A DNA stretch of 64,000 bases from a virus, in IMG/VR virus record IMGVR_UViG_3300025687_000029, positions 31,667 through 95,666 of that record, one strand, 5' to 3'. The notes below the pieces were generated by a model that saw only the letters and a list, made by a program, of their open reading frames with translations, ran no database searches and was not told the origin of the DNA. A program made the position numbers and the translations under genes. Below, one piece after another: positions 6,335-14,984 of the stretch. Within the stretch, counting starts at the first letter, position 1. Every line of letters starts with the position of its first letter.

Positions 6335-6646
6335 ATGAAAAGAGATAAATATACAATAACCGACTATCTTCGATATGGTAGAAACCTTGCAAATTTGCTG
6401 TGGTGGAAGCTATTAATTTTATTTGGTATTAGGCGTAGTGCTTCACCAATACCAGAAGGAGTGTACTGTTACGAACCTGATTATGTAGACACAAAAACAT
6501 TTACATATTACGTAAAGCCATGTAAATACTACAAAAACTTAGGGTACGGATGGAATGGATGTAGTTATTTAGGTGTGATTACGGATGATTTTGTATTTAA
6601 TGACCAATGCAAACTATGTAATGAGAATTATTGCAATATACACTAA
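6335..6646 (+). CDS. Cys-rich cassette-type hypothetical protein, 103 aa
   Basis: A hydrophobic segment at about residues 18-32 (NLANLLWWKLLILFGI) is followed by a Tyr/Cys-rich domain with Cys in YCYEP, KPCKYY, NGCSY and CKLCNENYC. The last Cys cluster could form a metal site or disulphides. This suggests a membrane-anchored small protein with a Cys-rich head. CpG-containing codons are visibly commoner than in nearby phage genes. Function unknown. Confidence 0.5.
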   Translation: MKRDKYTITDYLRYGRNLANLLWWKLLILFGIRRSASPIPEGVYCYEPDYVDTKTFTYYVKPCKYYKNLGYGWNGCSYLGVITDDFVFNDQCKLCNENYCNIH

Positions 6647-6655
6647 CGGAATTAC

Positions 6656-6715
6656 GCCTAACGGTTGGGGTATGGCATGTAATTTTACGAATTTGAAACA
6701 CAAAATTATAATACG
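6656..6715 (+). repeat. attC-like spacer
   Basis: ACGCCTAACGGTTGGGG follows the preceding stop, then ATGGCATGTAATTTTACG and an A-rich leader to ATG 6716. GCCTAAC fits the RYYYAAC core. This style of spacer is familiar to me from small-gene cassettes in environmental Bacteroidota. Confidence 0.4.
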
Positions 6716-6943
6716 ATGGAAAAAATAAAAGAAATAGTTGCAGATTTAATGGAATGTTATGATGGAACAGGAACACCAAACCAACATTACATAAAGAACA
6801 AAGTTACCGAGTTGCACAACATAGTTAAAAATATTAATTATGACACTGTGTTAGCACCTGTTATTTGTGATTGGTGCGAAAAAGACATTACAAACAAAAG
6901 TAAAATTTGTGCAGATTGTGCAGATAGAATGAATGAGCATTAA
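6716..6943 (+). CDS. Small zinc-ribbon-like hypothetical protein, 75 aa
   Basis: An N-terminal helix (EKIKEIVADLMECYDGTG) is followed by a C-terminal double CxxC: CDWCEKD, then CADCADR, spaced like a zinc ribbon (residues about 51-71). Such small proteins are typical cassette cargo. It is followed by GGTTGCTAAC, another spacer-like core, marking the right end of the island. Confidence 0.5.
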   Translation: MEKIKEIVADLMECYDGTGTPNQHYIKNKVTELHNIVKNINYDTVLAPVICDWCEKDITNKSKICADCADRMNEH

Positions 6944-6995
6944 TGGTTGCTAACTATTATATATTAATAATATCAATAAAATAAATACTTATACT

Positions 6996-7178
6996 ATGAT
7001 AGGAATAATAATTTTTTCAATTATATTTACAATAATCGCTGTATTTATAATTTATGATCTAACTGTTTTTATTAAATATAAAGGCAAGAAAACACTACTA
7101 ATAGGACCCTTCCTATTCTATATTTGTTTAGAGTTAATAATAACTTTAGTATTAATAGATTTAATGAAAAATTTATGA
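6996..7178 (+). CDS. Small two-pass membrane protein, 60 aa
   Basis: Two hydrophobic helices, about residues 2-26 and 35-55, are joined by a short basic loop (KYKGKKT). Codon use is back to the A/T-rich phage style. It ends one base before the next ATG. Function unknown. Confidence 0.5.
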   Translation: MIGIIIFSIIFTIIAVFIIYDLTVFIKYKGKKTLLIGPFLFYICLELIITLVLIDLMKNL

Positions 7179-7179
7179 A

Positions 7180-8391
7180 ATGAAAAAGAAAGTAGAAGAT
7201 TTAGATTATCCTGATGTAGTCCATTGTAGGAGTAAGGAAGAATCTGATTTAATAAATAAGTATAATAAGAATGGAGTTTATGATTGGACTGAAAGAGAAC
7301 CTTATTTGTTATTAGGTAAAGCAGGACATAGTAACAGTTCTTATGGTAGAAACTACAATAATTATGATTTCTCAGATATAATATTTCCAGAATCTAAAGA
7401 AAAAGCAGTTCACTGTACTACTCAGGAAGAATGGGATTTTGTATTAGATGTAATTAAAAATCCTTTGTGTTGTAGCAATGATTGGGATGTATATTCTGAA
7501 AACTCTATTTTATATATGAATGATGGGTCCAGATCTAATACTGATTGGGTTAATCAACATAGTAATAAATTTAAATTGTTAACCTTCTCCCAATGGCTTA
7601 AAGAATCAGGTAATGAAGAGAAGTGGGTAGAAATAACTAAATCTGAAGAACCTAAACCTAAATTTAAAGTTGGAGACTGGGTAGTACAAAGACAGTCTCA
7701 ATACTATAATTTTATTGATAATATTACTCAAATAGTTAAAATAAAAAATGACCAGATTTGGGTAAGACAAAAAAGCGGTGTGGGAGGGGTTCTTGGTTTA
7801 AACCGATTTTGTGATGTTTTTAGAGAAGCAACCCAAAAAGAAATAGATTCTGTTACTAAATCCAAACTATCAGAATTAGATCAATGGATTGAGGATAATA
7901 AGGATTTTGAAGGGAGTTTTGAAGAATTTTTAAAACAATTTAATGACAGTGATAGTTATAGTTTAATATCATATGAATTATGGTATAAAGTTCCTGGAGA
8001 TTGGAGTAAAGAAAAAGCCCAATATATTTGGAATAAATGGGGTAGGAGTAAAGGTATTGAGGAACAACTGAAGAGTGGTAAAAAATTAACTTTTGCTAAA
8101 CCTGATGTTCTAGATATTCGGGAAACACTAGGATTGCCAGAATTTGATGCTAAATTTCCTTCAAAGCAAGATAAATATCTAGAAGACAATCAAGAATCTA
8201 TATGTAAATATTGTGAAGATCATATAATTGAAGGTTGTAGCATAACTTCTACTTTTCAATGTGAAGGTAGTTTTTGTGTACAAGCTACAGAATCTTGGTT
8301 AGAAGATAATCCTTTACCAAAACCTCAAGAAACAACTATTGTAGATAAATCTGTTTATTTTCCTAAAACAGATGAAAATGAAATTTATTAA
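7180..8391 (+). CDS. Large hypothetical phage protein with repeated modules, 403 aa
   Basis: Two similar segments near the N-terminus (VVHCRSKEESDLINKYN at about residue 10 and AVHCTTQEEWDFVLDVI at about 75) indicate a duplicated module. Next comes KFKVGDWVVQRQSQYYNF at about 165, a small beta domain, then a helical part and a Cys-rich tail (CKYCEDH, CEGSFC). The general style recalls the 27725-28747 protein and other modular Bacteroidota phage proteins of unknown role. No enzyme motif found. Confidence 0.65.
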   Translation: MKKKVEDLDYPDVVHCRSKEESDLINKYNKNGVYDWTEREPYLLLGKAGHSNSSYGRNYNNYDFSDIIFPESKEKAVHCTTQEEWDFVLDVIKNPLCCSNDWDVYSENSILYMNDGSRSNTDWVNQHSNKFKLLTFSQWLKESGNEEKWVEITKSEEPKPKFKVGDWVVQRQSQYYNFIDNITQIVKIKNDQIWVRQKSGVGGVLGLNRFCDVFREATQKEIDSVTKSKLSELDQWIEDNKDFEGSFEEFLKQFNDSDSYSLISYELWYKVPGDWSKEKAQYIWNKWGRSKGIEEQLKSGKKLTFAKPDVLDIRETLGLPEFDAKFPSKQDKYLEDNQESICKYCEDHIIEGCSITSTFQCEGSFCVQATESWLEDNPLPKPQETTIVDKSVYFPKTDENEIY

Positions 8392-8424
8392 TAACTAGTT
8401 ATAAACAATTAAAATTAAATTAAA

Positions 8425-8853
8425 ATGACAAAAGTATCATTTGTACAAAGAGTACTAAGTTTTATTAAAACTGATGATGAGTCAGCAGTAAAAAGCACTC
8501 AAAAGCAAGCTTTAAAGATTTGGAGTAAAGAAGTTAGTCTTGCTGAAAGAGCTATTAGTAGGCTTAAACAAGATTTAGCTGAAGAAGTTGAGTCTAAAGA
8601 AGAGTATATTGCTGAAGCTAAAGAACAACTTGCTAATTCCTATCTTAATATTGATGTTGAGGCAGTTAAAACTGTAGACGATAGAAAGGATTATGTTGAA
8701 AATGTATATCAACAACAAATAGCAAATGCTAAAGCTAAAGTTGAAAGCTTGGAAAAAGAACTTTCTGATCTTAAAGATGAAGTAAATGCTAAAATTGAAA
8801 GAAAAGAAAAAGCAATTGCTATGTATAAAGAGAATATTGAAGCAATTTCATAG
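8425..8853 (+). CDS. Coiled-coil protein, 142 aa
   Basis: After a 20-residue head the protein is almost wholly heptad-like helix, with two coiled-coil stretches (about residues 35-70 and 85-140; AKVESLEKELSDLKDEVNAK is typical). Leader is an A/T-rich AACAATTAAAATTAAAT element; it ends in TAG and is followed by a strong terminator, so it is transcribed alone. A structural or DNA-binding scaffold role is possible but unproven. Confidence 0.65.
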   Translation: MTKVSFVQRVLSFIKTDDESAVKSTQKQALKIWSKEVSLAERAISRLKQDLAEEVESKEEYIAEAKEQLANSYLNIDVEAVKTVDDRKDYVENVYQQQIANAKAKVESLEKELSDLKDEVNAKIERKEKAIAMYKENIEAIS

Positions 8854-8869
8854 TTTTAAGTTTTAATAT

Positions 8870-8895
8870 GAGGGGTGAAAATCCCCTCTTTTTTT
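8870..8895 (+). terminator. Rho-independent terminator just before polB
   Basis: GAGGGG/CCCCTC (8870-8875/8883-8888), loop TGAAAAT, then seven T. The T run ends only four bases before the ATG of the DNA polymerase gene, so polB either depends on read-through or on a promoter overlapping this hairpin. Confidence 0.85.
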
Positions 8896-8899
8896 AATT

Positions 8900-10819
8900 A
8901 TGAAGAAAATATATGTATATGATATTGAAACATATCTTCATTGTTTTTTAGCAGTTTATTATGAAATATATTCCAAAGAAACCAGAATATTTGAGTTATC
9001 TAAAAATAAGAATGATTTAGAAGAACTAAAAAACTTTCTGTATAGTAATAGTGATGAATATTTTGTTGGATATAATAATATTGAATTTGATTATCCTGTA
9101 ATCCATGATATACTTTTAGGTCATTCTAATACAACTGAAGAAATATTTAGTAAAGCCCAAATAGTAATAGATACTGAAGTTAAATGGCAAATAACTATTC
9201 CTGAATGGAAAACTGTAGGTAAGCAAATAGATCTCTTTAAAATTAATCATTTTGATAATGATGCTAAAAGAACTAGCTTGAAAGCTTTAGAAATTGCAAT
9301 GAAAATGAATAATGTAGAAGATCTACCTTATGATATTGAACAACCTCTAAATGAATCTCAAATAAAAGAATTAACTGATTATTGTATTCATGATGTAAGA
9401 GCTACAGCTTTATTCTTTTTTAAGAATCAAAATGAAATTAAACTAAGATTAAATTTATCAAAAGAATATAATCTTAATCTTCTTAATCATAATGATCCTA
9501 AAATAGGTGAAGCTATTTTTATGAAATTTTTATGTGAAGAATTAGATAAACCAAGAAAATACTTTGTTGAGAATAATACTAAAAGACCTTATGTAGATCT
9601 TAAAGATTGTATTCTTGACTATATTACATTTGAAAACAAATCATTTAATGTATTACTTGATTGGTTAAAAGAGCAAAGAGTTTATCAAACCAAAGGGTTT
9701 TTTACAGAGATTCAACATAAAAAACTACATACTTTATTACCATATATGAATAAGAAGCAGAAGAATGGTAATATAGCTAAATTAAACATAATTTATGATG
9801 AAGTTCAGTATGATTTTGGTACTGGGGGATTACATGCTTGTATTGATTCTGGGATTTATAAAGAAGATGATGACTTAACTATTATTGACTTAGATGTTGC
9901 CAGTTACTATCCAAATTTAGCAATTGTTAATGACTTTTACCCAGAACATTTATCAAAGACTTTTTGTAAAATCTATAAAAATATTTATGACAAAAGAAAA
10001 GCTATTCCTAAATCTGATAGTAGAAATTATGGATTAAAGATAGCACTTAATGGTTGTTTTGGTAAAGCTGGAGAAAGTAATTCACCATTCTTTGATATTA
10101 AATTTCTTTTATCAATTACTTTAAATGGTCAATTATTACTTCTAAAGCTTGTTGATATGTTATATTCTCAATTAGATATTAAAATACTTCAAGCAAATAC
10201 AGACGGTATTACATTTAAAGTTAAAAGATCTGATGTAAATAAAGTTCAACAGATTAGAAAAGAATGGGAAGATTTGACCAATTTAGAATTGGAAGATGCT
10301 GTATACAAACAAATGATAATCAGGGATGTAAATAATTATATTGCTGAATATCAAGATACTAAGATCAAACTCAAGGGTATTTTTGAAATAGAAAAAGCTT
10401 GGCATAAAAATCATTCTATGTTAGTTATTCCAATTGCTTTGAAAGAATATTTCATTAATGATATTCCTATTGAAACTACAATTAAGAATCATAAAGATGT
10501 ATATGATTTCTGTCTTAGAGAAAAGTTTAATAAAGGTTTCCAAGGAGAATTTCATTCAATAGATGGTCAAGATATTAAAATAGAGACTACTCAAAAGAAT
10601 GTAAGATATTTAATATCAAATTCAGGTAAATATTTCTATAAAAGAAAACTTGAAACTGATACATTAAGTGTTGTAAATAAGAATACAAGATCTATTGAGA
10701 TGAATAGAATACCAAAAGAATATAATATTGAAGATTATGATATTAATTATCATTGGTATATCAAAGAAGCTTACAAAATTAAAAACACAATAGAAGATGG
10801 ACAATTAAAATTATTTTAA
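8900..10819 (+). CDS. Family B DNA polymerase, 639 aa
   Basis: Replicative polymerase with proofreading. Exonuclease motifs: DIE at residues 8-10, YNNIEFDYPV at about 58, and YCIHD (Exo III) at about 162. Polymerase motifs: DLDVASYYPNL (motif A) at about 330, KIALNGCFGK (motif B) at about 378, and NTDG (motif C) at about 432. All key acidic residues are present, so it should be active. At 639 residues it is short for the family; I see no clear TPR insertions that would mark a protein-primed enzyme. Several crAss-like groups carry a family B polymerase. It begins the dense replication block, right behind a terminator. Confidence 0.93.
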   Translation: MKKIYVYDIETYLHCFLAVYYEIYSKETRIFELSKNKNDLEELKNFLYSNSDEYFVGYNNIEFDYPVIHDILLGHSNTTEEIFSKAQIVIDTEVKWQITIPEWKTVGKQIDLFKINHFDNDAKRTSLKALEIAMKMNNVEDLPYDIEQPLNESQIKELTDYCIHDVRATALFFFKNQNEIKLRLNLSKEYNLNLLNHNDPKIGEAIFMKFLCEELDKPRKYFVENNTKRPYVDLKDCILDYITFENKSFNVLLDWLKEQRVYQTKGFFTEIQHKKLHTLLPYMNKKQKNGNIAKLNIIYDEVQYDFGTGGLHACIDSGIYKEDDDLTIIDLDVASYYPNLAIVNDFYPEHLSKTFCKIYKNIYDKRKAIPKSDSRNYGLKIALNGCFGKAGESNSPFFDIKFLLSITLNGQLLLLKLVDMLYSQLDIKILQANTDGITFKVKRSDVNKVQQIRKEWEDLTNLELEDAVYKQMIIRDVNNYIAEYQDTKIKLKGIFEIEKAWHKNHSMLVIPIALKEYFINDIPIETTIKNHKDVYDFCLREKFNKGFQGEFHSIDGQDIKIETTQKNVRYLISNSGKYFYKRKLETDTLSVVNKNTRSIEMNRIPKEYNIEDYDINYHWYIKEAYKIKNTIEDGQLKLF

Positions 10820-10855
10820 TATAAACTTAAAACACTTTAAAAACAATAATAGAAG

Positions 10856-11431
10856 ATGAAAAAATTAAGTACATTATTTAAAAAAGATCCTAATGATTTG
10901 GGAAAAGTAATAAATGAAATTAATCCTGAAAATCAATGGGTATTTGAAAATGAAGGTATACCTACTCGTAAATTTGATGGTACTGCTTGTATGATACAAG
11001 ATAATATTCTTTATAAAAGATATGATTGTAGAATTGATAAAATTACAGGTAAATATAAAAAACCAATACCAGAAGGGGCAATACCATGTCAAGAAGCAGA
11101 TAAATTAAGTGGACATCATCCTCATTGGATTAAATGCGATAGAAATAATCCTTCTGATAAATATCATTGGATAGCTTTTGATGCAGAACAGAGAAATTTA
11201 CCTAACGGTACTTATGAGCTATGTGGCCCTAAAGTTCAAGGTAATCCTGAAAACCTTTCTACTTATCACTTAATTAAACATGGAGAAGTAGAGTTAATAA
11301 TAAATGACCTTTCATTTGAAGGAATTAAGGAATATCTTAAAATTCATAATATTGAAGGTATTGTATTTCACCATGTAGAAGATGATAGGATGTGTAAGAT
11401 CAGAAAGTCTGATTTTGGAATTAAAAGATAA
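10856..11431 (+). CDS. RNA ligase-like nucleotidyltransferase, 191 aa
   Basis: A compact ATP-dependent ligase core. Motif I is RKFDGTA with the predicted nucleotidylated Lys39. Further motifs are an FDAE-type segment at about residue 104 (motif IIIa-like), EGIVFHH at about 170 (motif IV), and CKIRKSDFG at the end (motif V). The length and plan fit the short phage RNA ligase 1-like family (DUF5565 type). It would seal RNA ends, for example tRNAs cut by host anticodon nucleases. With tRNA-like elements in this genome that role is attractive but inferred. It is 3 bases from the helicase gene. Confidence 0.75.
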   Translation: MKKLSTLFKKDPNDLGKVINEINPENQWVFENEGIPTRKFDGTACMIQDNILYKRYDCRIDKITGKYKKPIPEGAIPCQEADKLSGHHPHWIKCDRNNPSDKYHWIAFDAEQRNLPNGTYELCGPKVQGNPENLSTYHLIKHGEVELIINDLSFEGIKEYLKIHNIEGIVFHHVEDDRMCKIRKSDFGIKR

Positions 11432-11434
11432 ATA

Positions 11435-12697
11435 ATGAACTTAACACACTTCAAGAACGATAGACCTGAATTTCAGAAATATTGTGAAGATTTATGGTTT
11501 GAAAATGATTGTGTAGGTTCTTTTTTATTAGGTACAGGTACAGGTAAAAGTAAAATTGCTTTAGATTGTTTAAATAGATTGTTTAATAAAAACCAAGATT
11601 TAAGAGTTGTAATTGGAATTCCATTAATCAGATTAAAAGAAGATGTATGGATTAATGAAATGAAGAAATGGGATTATGATTACATGATAGACAAAGTAGA
11701 AATACATTGCTATCAGACTCTTAGATCTTGGAAAACTGAAAAGATTGATCTATTAATAGGAGATGAAATTGATGAATGTATATCTCCTGTTAATCTTAAT
11801 CTGTTTAAAAACAATCAAATAGACAAGAGACTATTATTAACTGCTACTGCATTTGATGAAAAAAGAACTAAACTTGAAGAATTAGCTCCTGTATTATTGG
11901 AACTATCTAGAGAAGATGCTCAAGAATTAGAATTTATTAATTATTCTAATCATTGGATTATTGAATATGAATTATCTACTATAAATAATATACCTGTTAA
12001 ATATCCGAAGAATGGTAAAGAACAAGTATTTTACACTTCTGAGAAGAAACAGTATGATTATTATGATAATTCAATGAAACAATATGGAGCTAAACTTATG
12101 GATAGAGGATTTAAAGTAGGAGCTAACATATTCAAGTTAATAGGATATTTAAAAAGTAAAAAAGATGAGCAATCTAAAGCTTATCTGACTTGGGCTTATA
12201 AATATTCTAATGCAATGAGAGGAAGAAAGAATATTCTTCTAAATAATCAAACCTCAATAAGCTTAACTCATAAGCTAGGTAAAGATATTCTTAATGGTAA
12301 GACTGGAATTAAAGATCCTAAAATTCTAATATTTAGTGAAAGTATAGAGCATATTGAAAAGATATGTAAAAATACTATTCATTCAAATAAAACTTTAGAA
12401 GAAAATAAAGAAGTAATAGAAAACTTATCTAAAGGTAAAATAAGAGCCGCTGGTGCATGTAAAGGACTTACTGTAGGTGTTACTATACCTGGAGTGAATT
12501 GTGGTATATATGCAGGTTATTTTGGTGCTAAAAGAGTATTATCACAAAGAGTTGGTCGAACTATTAGAGATGCTACTGCTGACATAGCAAATAACTACTA
12601 TCTTGTTGCTAAAAATACTCAACAAGAAGAATGGTTAAAGAATATGTTAGAAGATATTGATAAGGAATATATTAAATATTTAGATTATAAACAATGA
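11435..12697 (+). CDS. SF2 DNA helicase, 420 aa
   Basis: Walker A GTGTGKSKIAL at about residue 33, DEID Walker B (LLIGDEIDEC) at about 110, LLLTATAF motif III at about 130, and RVLSQRVGRTIRDAT motif VI at about 365. This is a complete superfamily 2 core without large accessory domains, as in phage UvsW/Rad3-like recombination helicases. It probably unwinds or remodels branched DNA during replication and recombination. It overlaps the next gene by 4 bases. Confidence 0.88.
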   Translation: MNLTHFKNDRPEFQKYCEDLWFENDCVGSFLLGTGTGKSKIALDCLNRLFNKNQDLRVVIGIPLIRLKEDVWINEMKKWDYDYMIDKVEIHCYQTLRSWKTEKIDLLIGDEIDECISPVNLNLFKNNQIDKRLLLTATAFDEKRTKLEELAPVLLELSREDAQELEFINYSNHWIIEYELSTINNIPVKYPKNGKEQVFYTSEKKQYDYYDNSMKQYGAKLMDRGFKVGANIFKLIGYLKSKKDEQSKAYLTWAYKYSNAMRGRKNILLNNQTSISLTHKLGKDILNGKTGIKDPKILIFSESIEHIEKICKNTIHSNKTLEENKEVIENLSKGKIRAAGACKGLTVGVTIPGVNCGIYAGYFGAKRVLSQRVGRTIRDATADIANNYYLVAKNTQQEEWLKNMLEDIDKEYIKYLDYKQ

Positions 12698-13263
12698 ATA
12701 TAGAAATAGATGAAAAGAATATTCCTCAAGATATTATGCTTCATGAATATTTTCTTTTATATTTAGTTTACACTAAAGATAAAGAATTAGGTAATATATT
12801 AAAGACACTATCTGAAGATTATCTGGATAAAGTATCAAGTGGACTTGAATATAGATTATACATTAAAAGAACTTGTATTAATCCTGAAGGATGGATATTT
12901 AGAAAGAAAACATTGGATATGTTTAATGGACTAAACTCCGTATCTTCTGTAGATACTCTGGCTGAAAGAATTAGAGATTTATTTCCAAAAGGTCTTAAAT
13001 CAGGAGGATATTTAGTAAAATCTTCTTTAAAAGATATTAAAGATAAACTAAAGAAATTCCAGAAAGATTATAAATATTCTGATGAAGTTATTATTAAAGG
13101 AACTAAAACATATATTACTGAAATGCAAAAAAATGGATATGCCTATATGATGTTAGCTAAATATTTTATTCTTAAACAAGATAAAGGAAGTACTTTAGCA
13201 GATTATTGTGAAATGGTTGAAAATAATGAAATTCCTGATGAAGAATTTGTAGATAGGATGTGA
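12694..13263 (+). CDS. Hypothetical helicase-linked protein, 189 aa
   Basis: Mostly helical and basic, with segments such as YLDKVSSGLEYRLYIKRTC and LKDIKDKLKKFQKDYKYS. It is sandwiched by 4-base overlaps between the SF2 helicase and the DnaB-like helicase, so it is likely translated with them. A helicase loader or accessory role is plausible from position only; I recognise no domain. Confidence 0.65.
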   Translation: MNIEIDEKNIPQDIMLHEYFLLYLVYTKDKELGNILKTLSEDYLDKVSSGLEYRLYIKRTCINPEGWIFRKKTLDMFNGLNSVSSVDTLAERIRDLFPKGLKSGGYLVKSSLKDIKDKLKKFQKDYKYSDEVIIKGTKTYITEMQKNGYAYMMLAKYFILKQDKGSTLADYCEMVENNEIPDEEFVDRM

Positions 13264-14345
13264 TGAACAAGTATTATGAAAAATCCAAAGAATATAGAGA
13301 TAGAGGTAAAAAAGGTGAAAATAAAGGTATTCCGTTAAATTTACCAAAGTTAAAGAAAGTAATACCTAATATACAAAAAGGTAAATATTATTTAATTTCA
13401 ACTGACTCTGGTGTCGGTAAAACCAAACTAACTAACTATCTATTCCTCTATACTCCATTCTTTAAATATATGGAAAATCCTTCTTCATTTGATATTGATA
13501 TTAACTATTATACAGCAGAAATGCCAGAAGAAGAGCTTTTAGCTGAATTGCAGGCATATTGGTTATTTACTAAAAAAGGTATTTTGGTTGATACTGATCA
13601 TATATATTCTCAGGGTGAAAATAAAATATCAGACAAAGTGGATAAATTATTGGATTCCTCTGAATGTATTGAAATGATGGCTCTTTTTGAAGAGAAAGTT
13701 AATATTGTTAATGAAGGCTTTGGATATAAGTATATATACAAAGAACTTATTAAATCTGCAAATAAACATGGTAAGATTGTTTGGGGTAAAGAAGAAGATG
13801 GACAAAAAGGATTTATAGAATCTTATACAGAATATAATCCTAACATGTTTAATATTAACATACTCGATAATTTCCAAAGACTTCAAAGAACAAATGGTGA
13901 GTCTGCAAAACAAACTATAGATGAATTATCTAGAAGGATGGATTGGGCAAGACAGAAGTTTAATCAGATTTGGGTAGGATTACAGCAAATTAACAGAAAT
14001 ACTAAAAACCTTGATAGATATAAACTGGAACAGTTCTTTCCAGGACCAGAATCATTAAAGGACTCTGAGAATCCTTATCACGATTGCCAAATATGCATTG
14101 TGGGTATTTCTCCGGCAGGATTAAGACTAAAGACTTTTGATGGATACAAAGTATTACATGACAAAGAATCTAAAGGTCTACTGGATAGATTAAGACCTAT
14201 CAGAGTTATTAAAAATAGAGGAGGTATATCTAATAAAGTAGGTTATTTAAAGTTTTTTGGAGAGTGTGCTTATTTCTCTGAATTACCGGAACCTGAGAAA
14301 ATAACCAGAGAACATTATAATAATTTCTTTGAAAAATACGGATAA
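13260..14345 (+). CDS. DnaB/RecA-fold replicative helicase, 361 aa
   Basis: Walker A in STDSGVGKTKLTNY at about residue 48, a YTAEMPEEELLAE segment matching the DnaB sequence after the P-loop, Walker B FNINILDNFQRL at about 200, and WVGLQQINRNT, the Gln-containing H3/H4-like segment, at about 240. A long insertion separates Walker A and B. There is no N-terminal DnaB domain, so this is a C-domain-only form. It is the best candidate for the fork helicase. Its end carries the promoter for the following gene. Confidence 0.75.
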   Translation: MMNKYYEKSKEYRDRGKKGENKGIPLNLPKLKKVIPNIQKGKYYLISTDSGVGKTKLTNYLFLYTPFFKYMENPSSFDIDINYYTAEMPEEELLAELQAYWLFTKKGILVDTDHIYSQGENKISDKVDKLLDSSECIEMMALFEEKVNIVNEGFGYKYIYKELIKSANKHGKIVWGKEEDGQKGFIESYTEYNPNMFNINILDNFQRLQRTNGESAKQTIDELSRRMDWARQKFNQIWVGLQQINRNTKNLDRYKLEQFFPGPESLKDSENPYHDCQICIVGISPAGLRLKTFDGYKVLHDKESKGLLDRLRPIRVIKNRGGISNKVGYLKFFGECAYFSELPEPEKITREHYNNFFEKYG

Positions 14346-14358
14346 TTTCGTATCTTTA
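14328..14358 (+). promoter_or_regulatory. Bacteroidota sigma-A type promoter
   Basis: TTTG 14328-14331, exactly 19 bases, then TATCTTTA 14351-14358, matching TTTG-N19-TAnnTTTG except the last base. It overlaps the 3' end of the helicase gene and predicts RNA starting near 14364, 19 bases before the ATG at 14383. Confidence 0.7.
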
Positions 14359-14382
14359 CAGACTGTTTGCAAATTAAAATTT

Positions 14383-14613
14383 ATGACAAAAGAACAATTT
14401 TTAGAGGTCTTAAATAAAGACCCTACTGAGGTAACTACCCCTGAGATTATAGAAGTATGTCAATATTATATTGACAATTATCCTGTTAATATTAGACAAC
14501 CTATGGGTTATACTAAATCAAAACTACTTGTTAAAATAACAGGAGGTTCACCTGAAAGCTGTATAAAAGCATTTAAAGGATTAAAGAAAAGAATTAATGA
14601 ATTTAAAAATTAA
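14383..14613 (+). CDS. Small hypothetical protein, 76 aa
   Basis: I place the start at 14383 (MTKEQFLEVLNKDPTEVTTP), because longer forms would begin inside the promoter. A helical protein with a Pro break and a basic tail. It is the first gene of the transcript started by the host-type promoter. It sits 3 bases before the next gene. Function unknown. Confidence 0.65.
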   Translation: MTKEQFLEVLNKDPTEVTTPEIIEVCQYYIDNYPVNIRQPMGYTKSKLLVKITGGSPESCIKAFKGLKKRINEFKN

Positions 14614-14616
14614 ATT

Positions 14617-14979
14617 ATGTTCAAAACAAAAACTAAAGTAACAAGAGGAGGTAAATCCTCAAATGAGGAGTATATTGTAATTGCAGATACTCCAACAATT
14701 GCAGAAGCAATTCTAATAAAAGAATTAGAAGGAACTACTGTAGAGAAAACTACTAATGTATCTGAGTTAAAAGTTCAAGATATATTTGAGAATGGAGGAG
14801 GTACTTTCTATGAGATTAAGATTCAATATGAAGATGAGTCAGGTACTAAAACTATTAAAGAAACTTATATCCAAGAAGGAGCTGGTATATTAGATAGTAT
14901 TGATAGATTTAGAAATAGCATAGATTGGGGAGAATTAACAAGTGTAAAAGAATTACCATTTTTAGGAATTTTAAAATAA
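14617..14979 (+). CDS. DUF4494-like hypothetical protein, 120 aa
   Basis: Pattern of a strand with IVIADTPTIAEAIL, then strands FYEIKIQYEDE and KETYIQEGAG: this resembles the small DUF4494 family common in Bacteroides and its phages, where a segment on reading the field is followed by a YKVKV-like strand. Function of that family is unknown to me. Position in the replication operon suggests a DNA-transaction accessory role. Confidence 0.5.
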   Translation: MFKTKTKVTRGGKSSNEEYIVIADTPTIAEAILIKELEGTTVEKTTNVSELKVQDIFENGGGTFYEIKIQYEDESGTKTIKETYIQEGAGILDSIDRFRNSIDWGELTSVKELPFLGILK

Positions 14980-14984
14980 ATCAT

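Noticed and set aside
5740-6960. CRISPR array
   Set aside because: Spacers share only short cores, repeats are not identical, and the intervals contain ORFs of different length.
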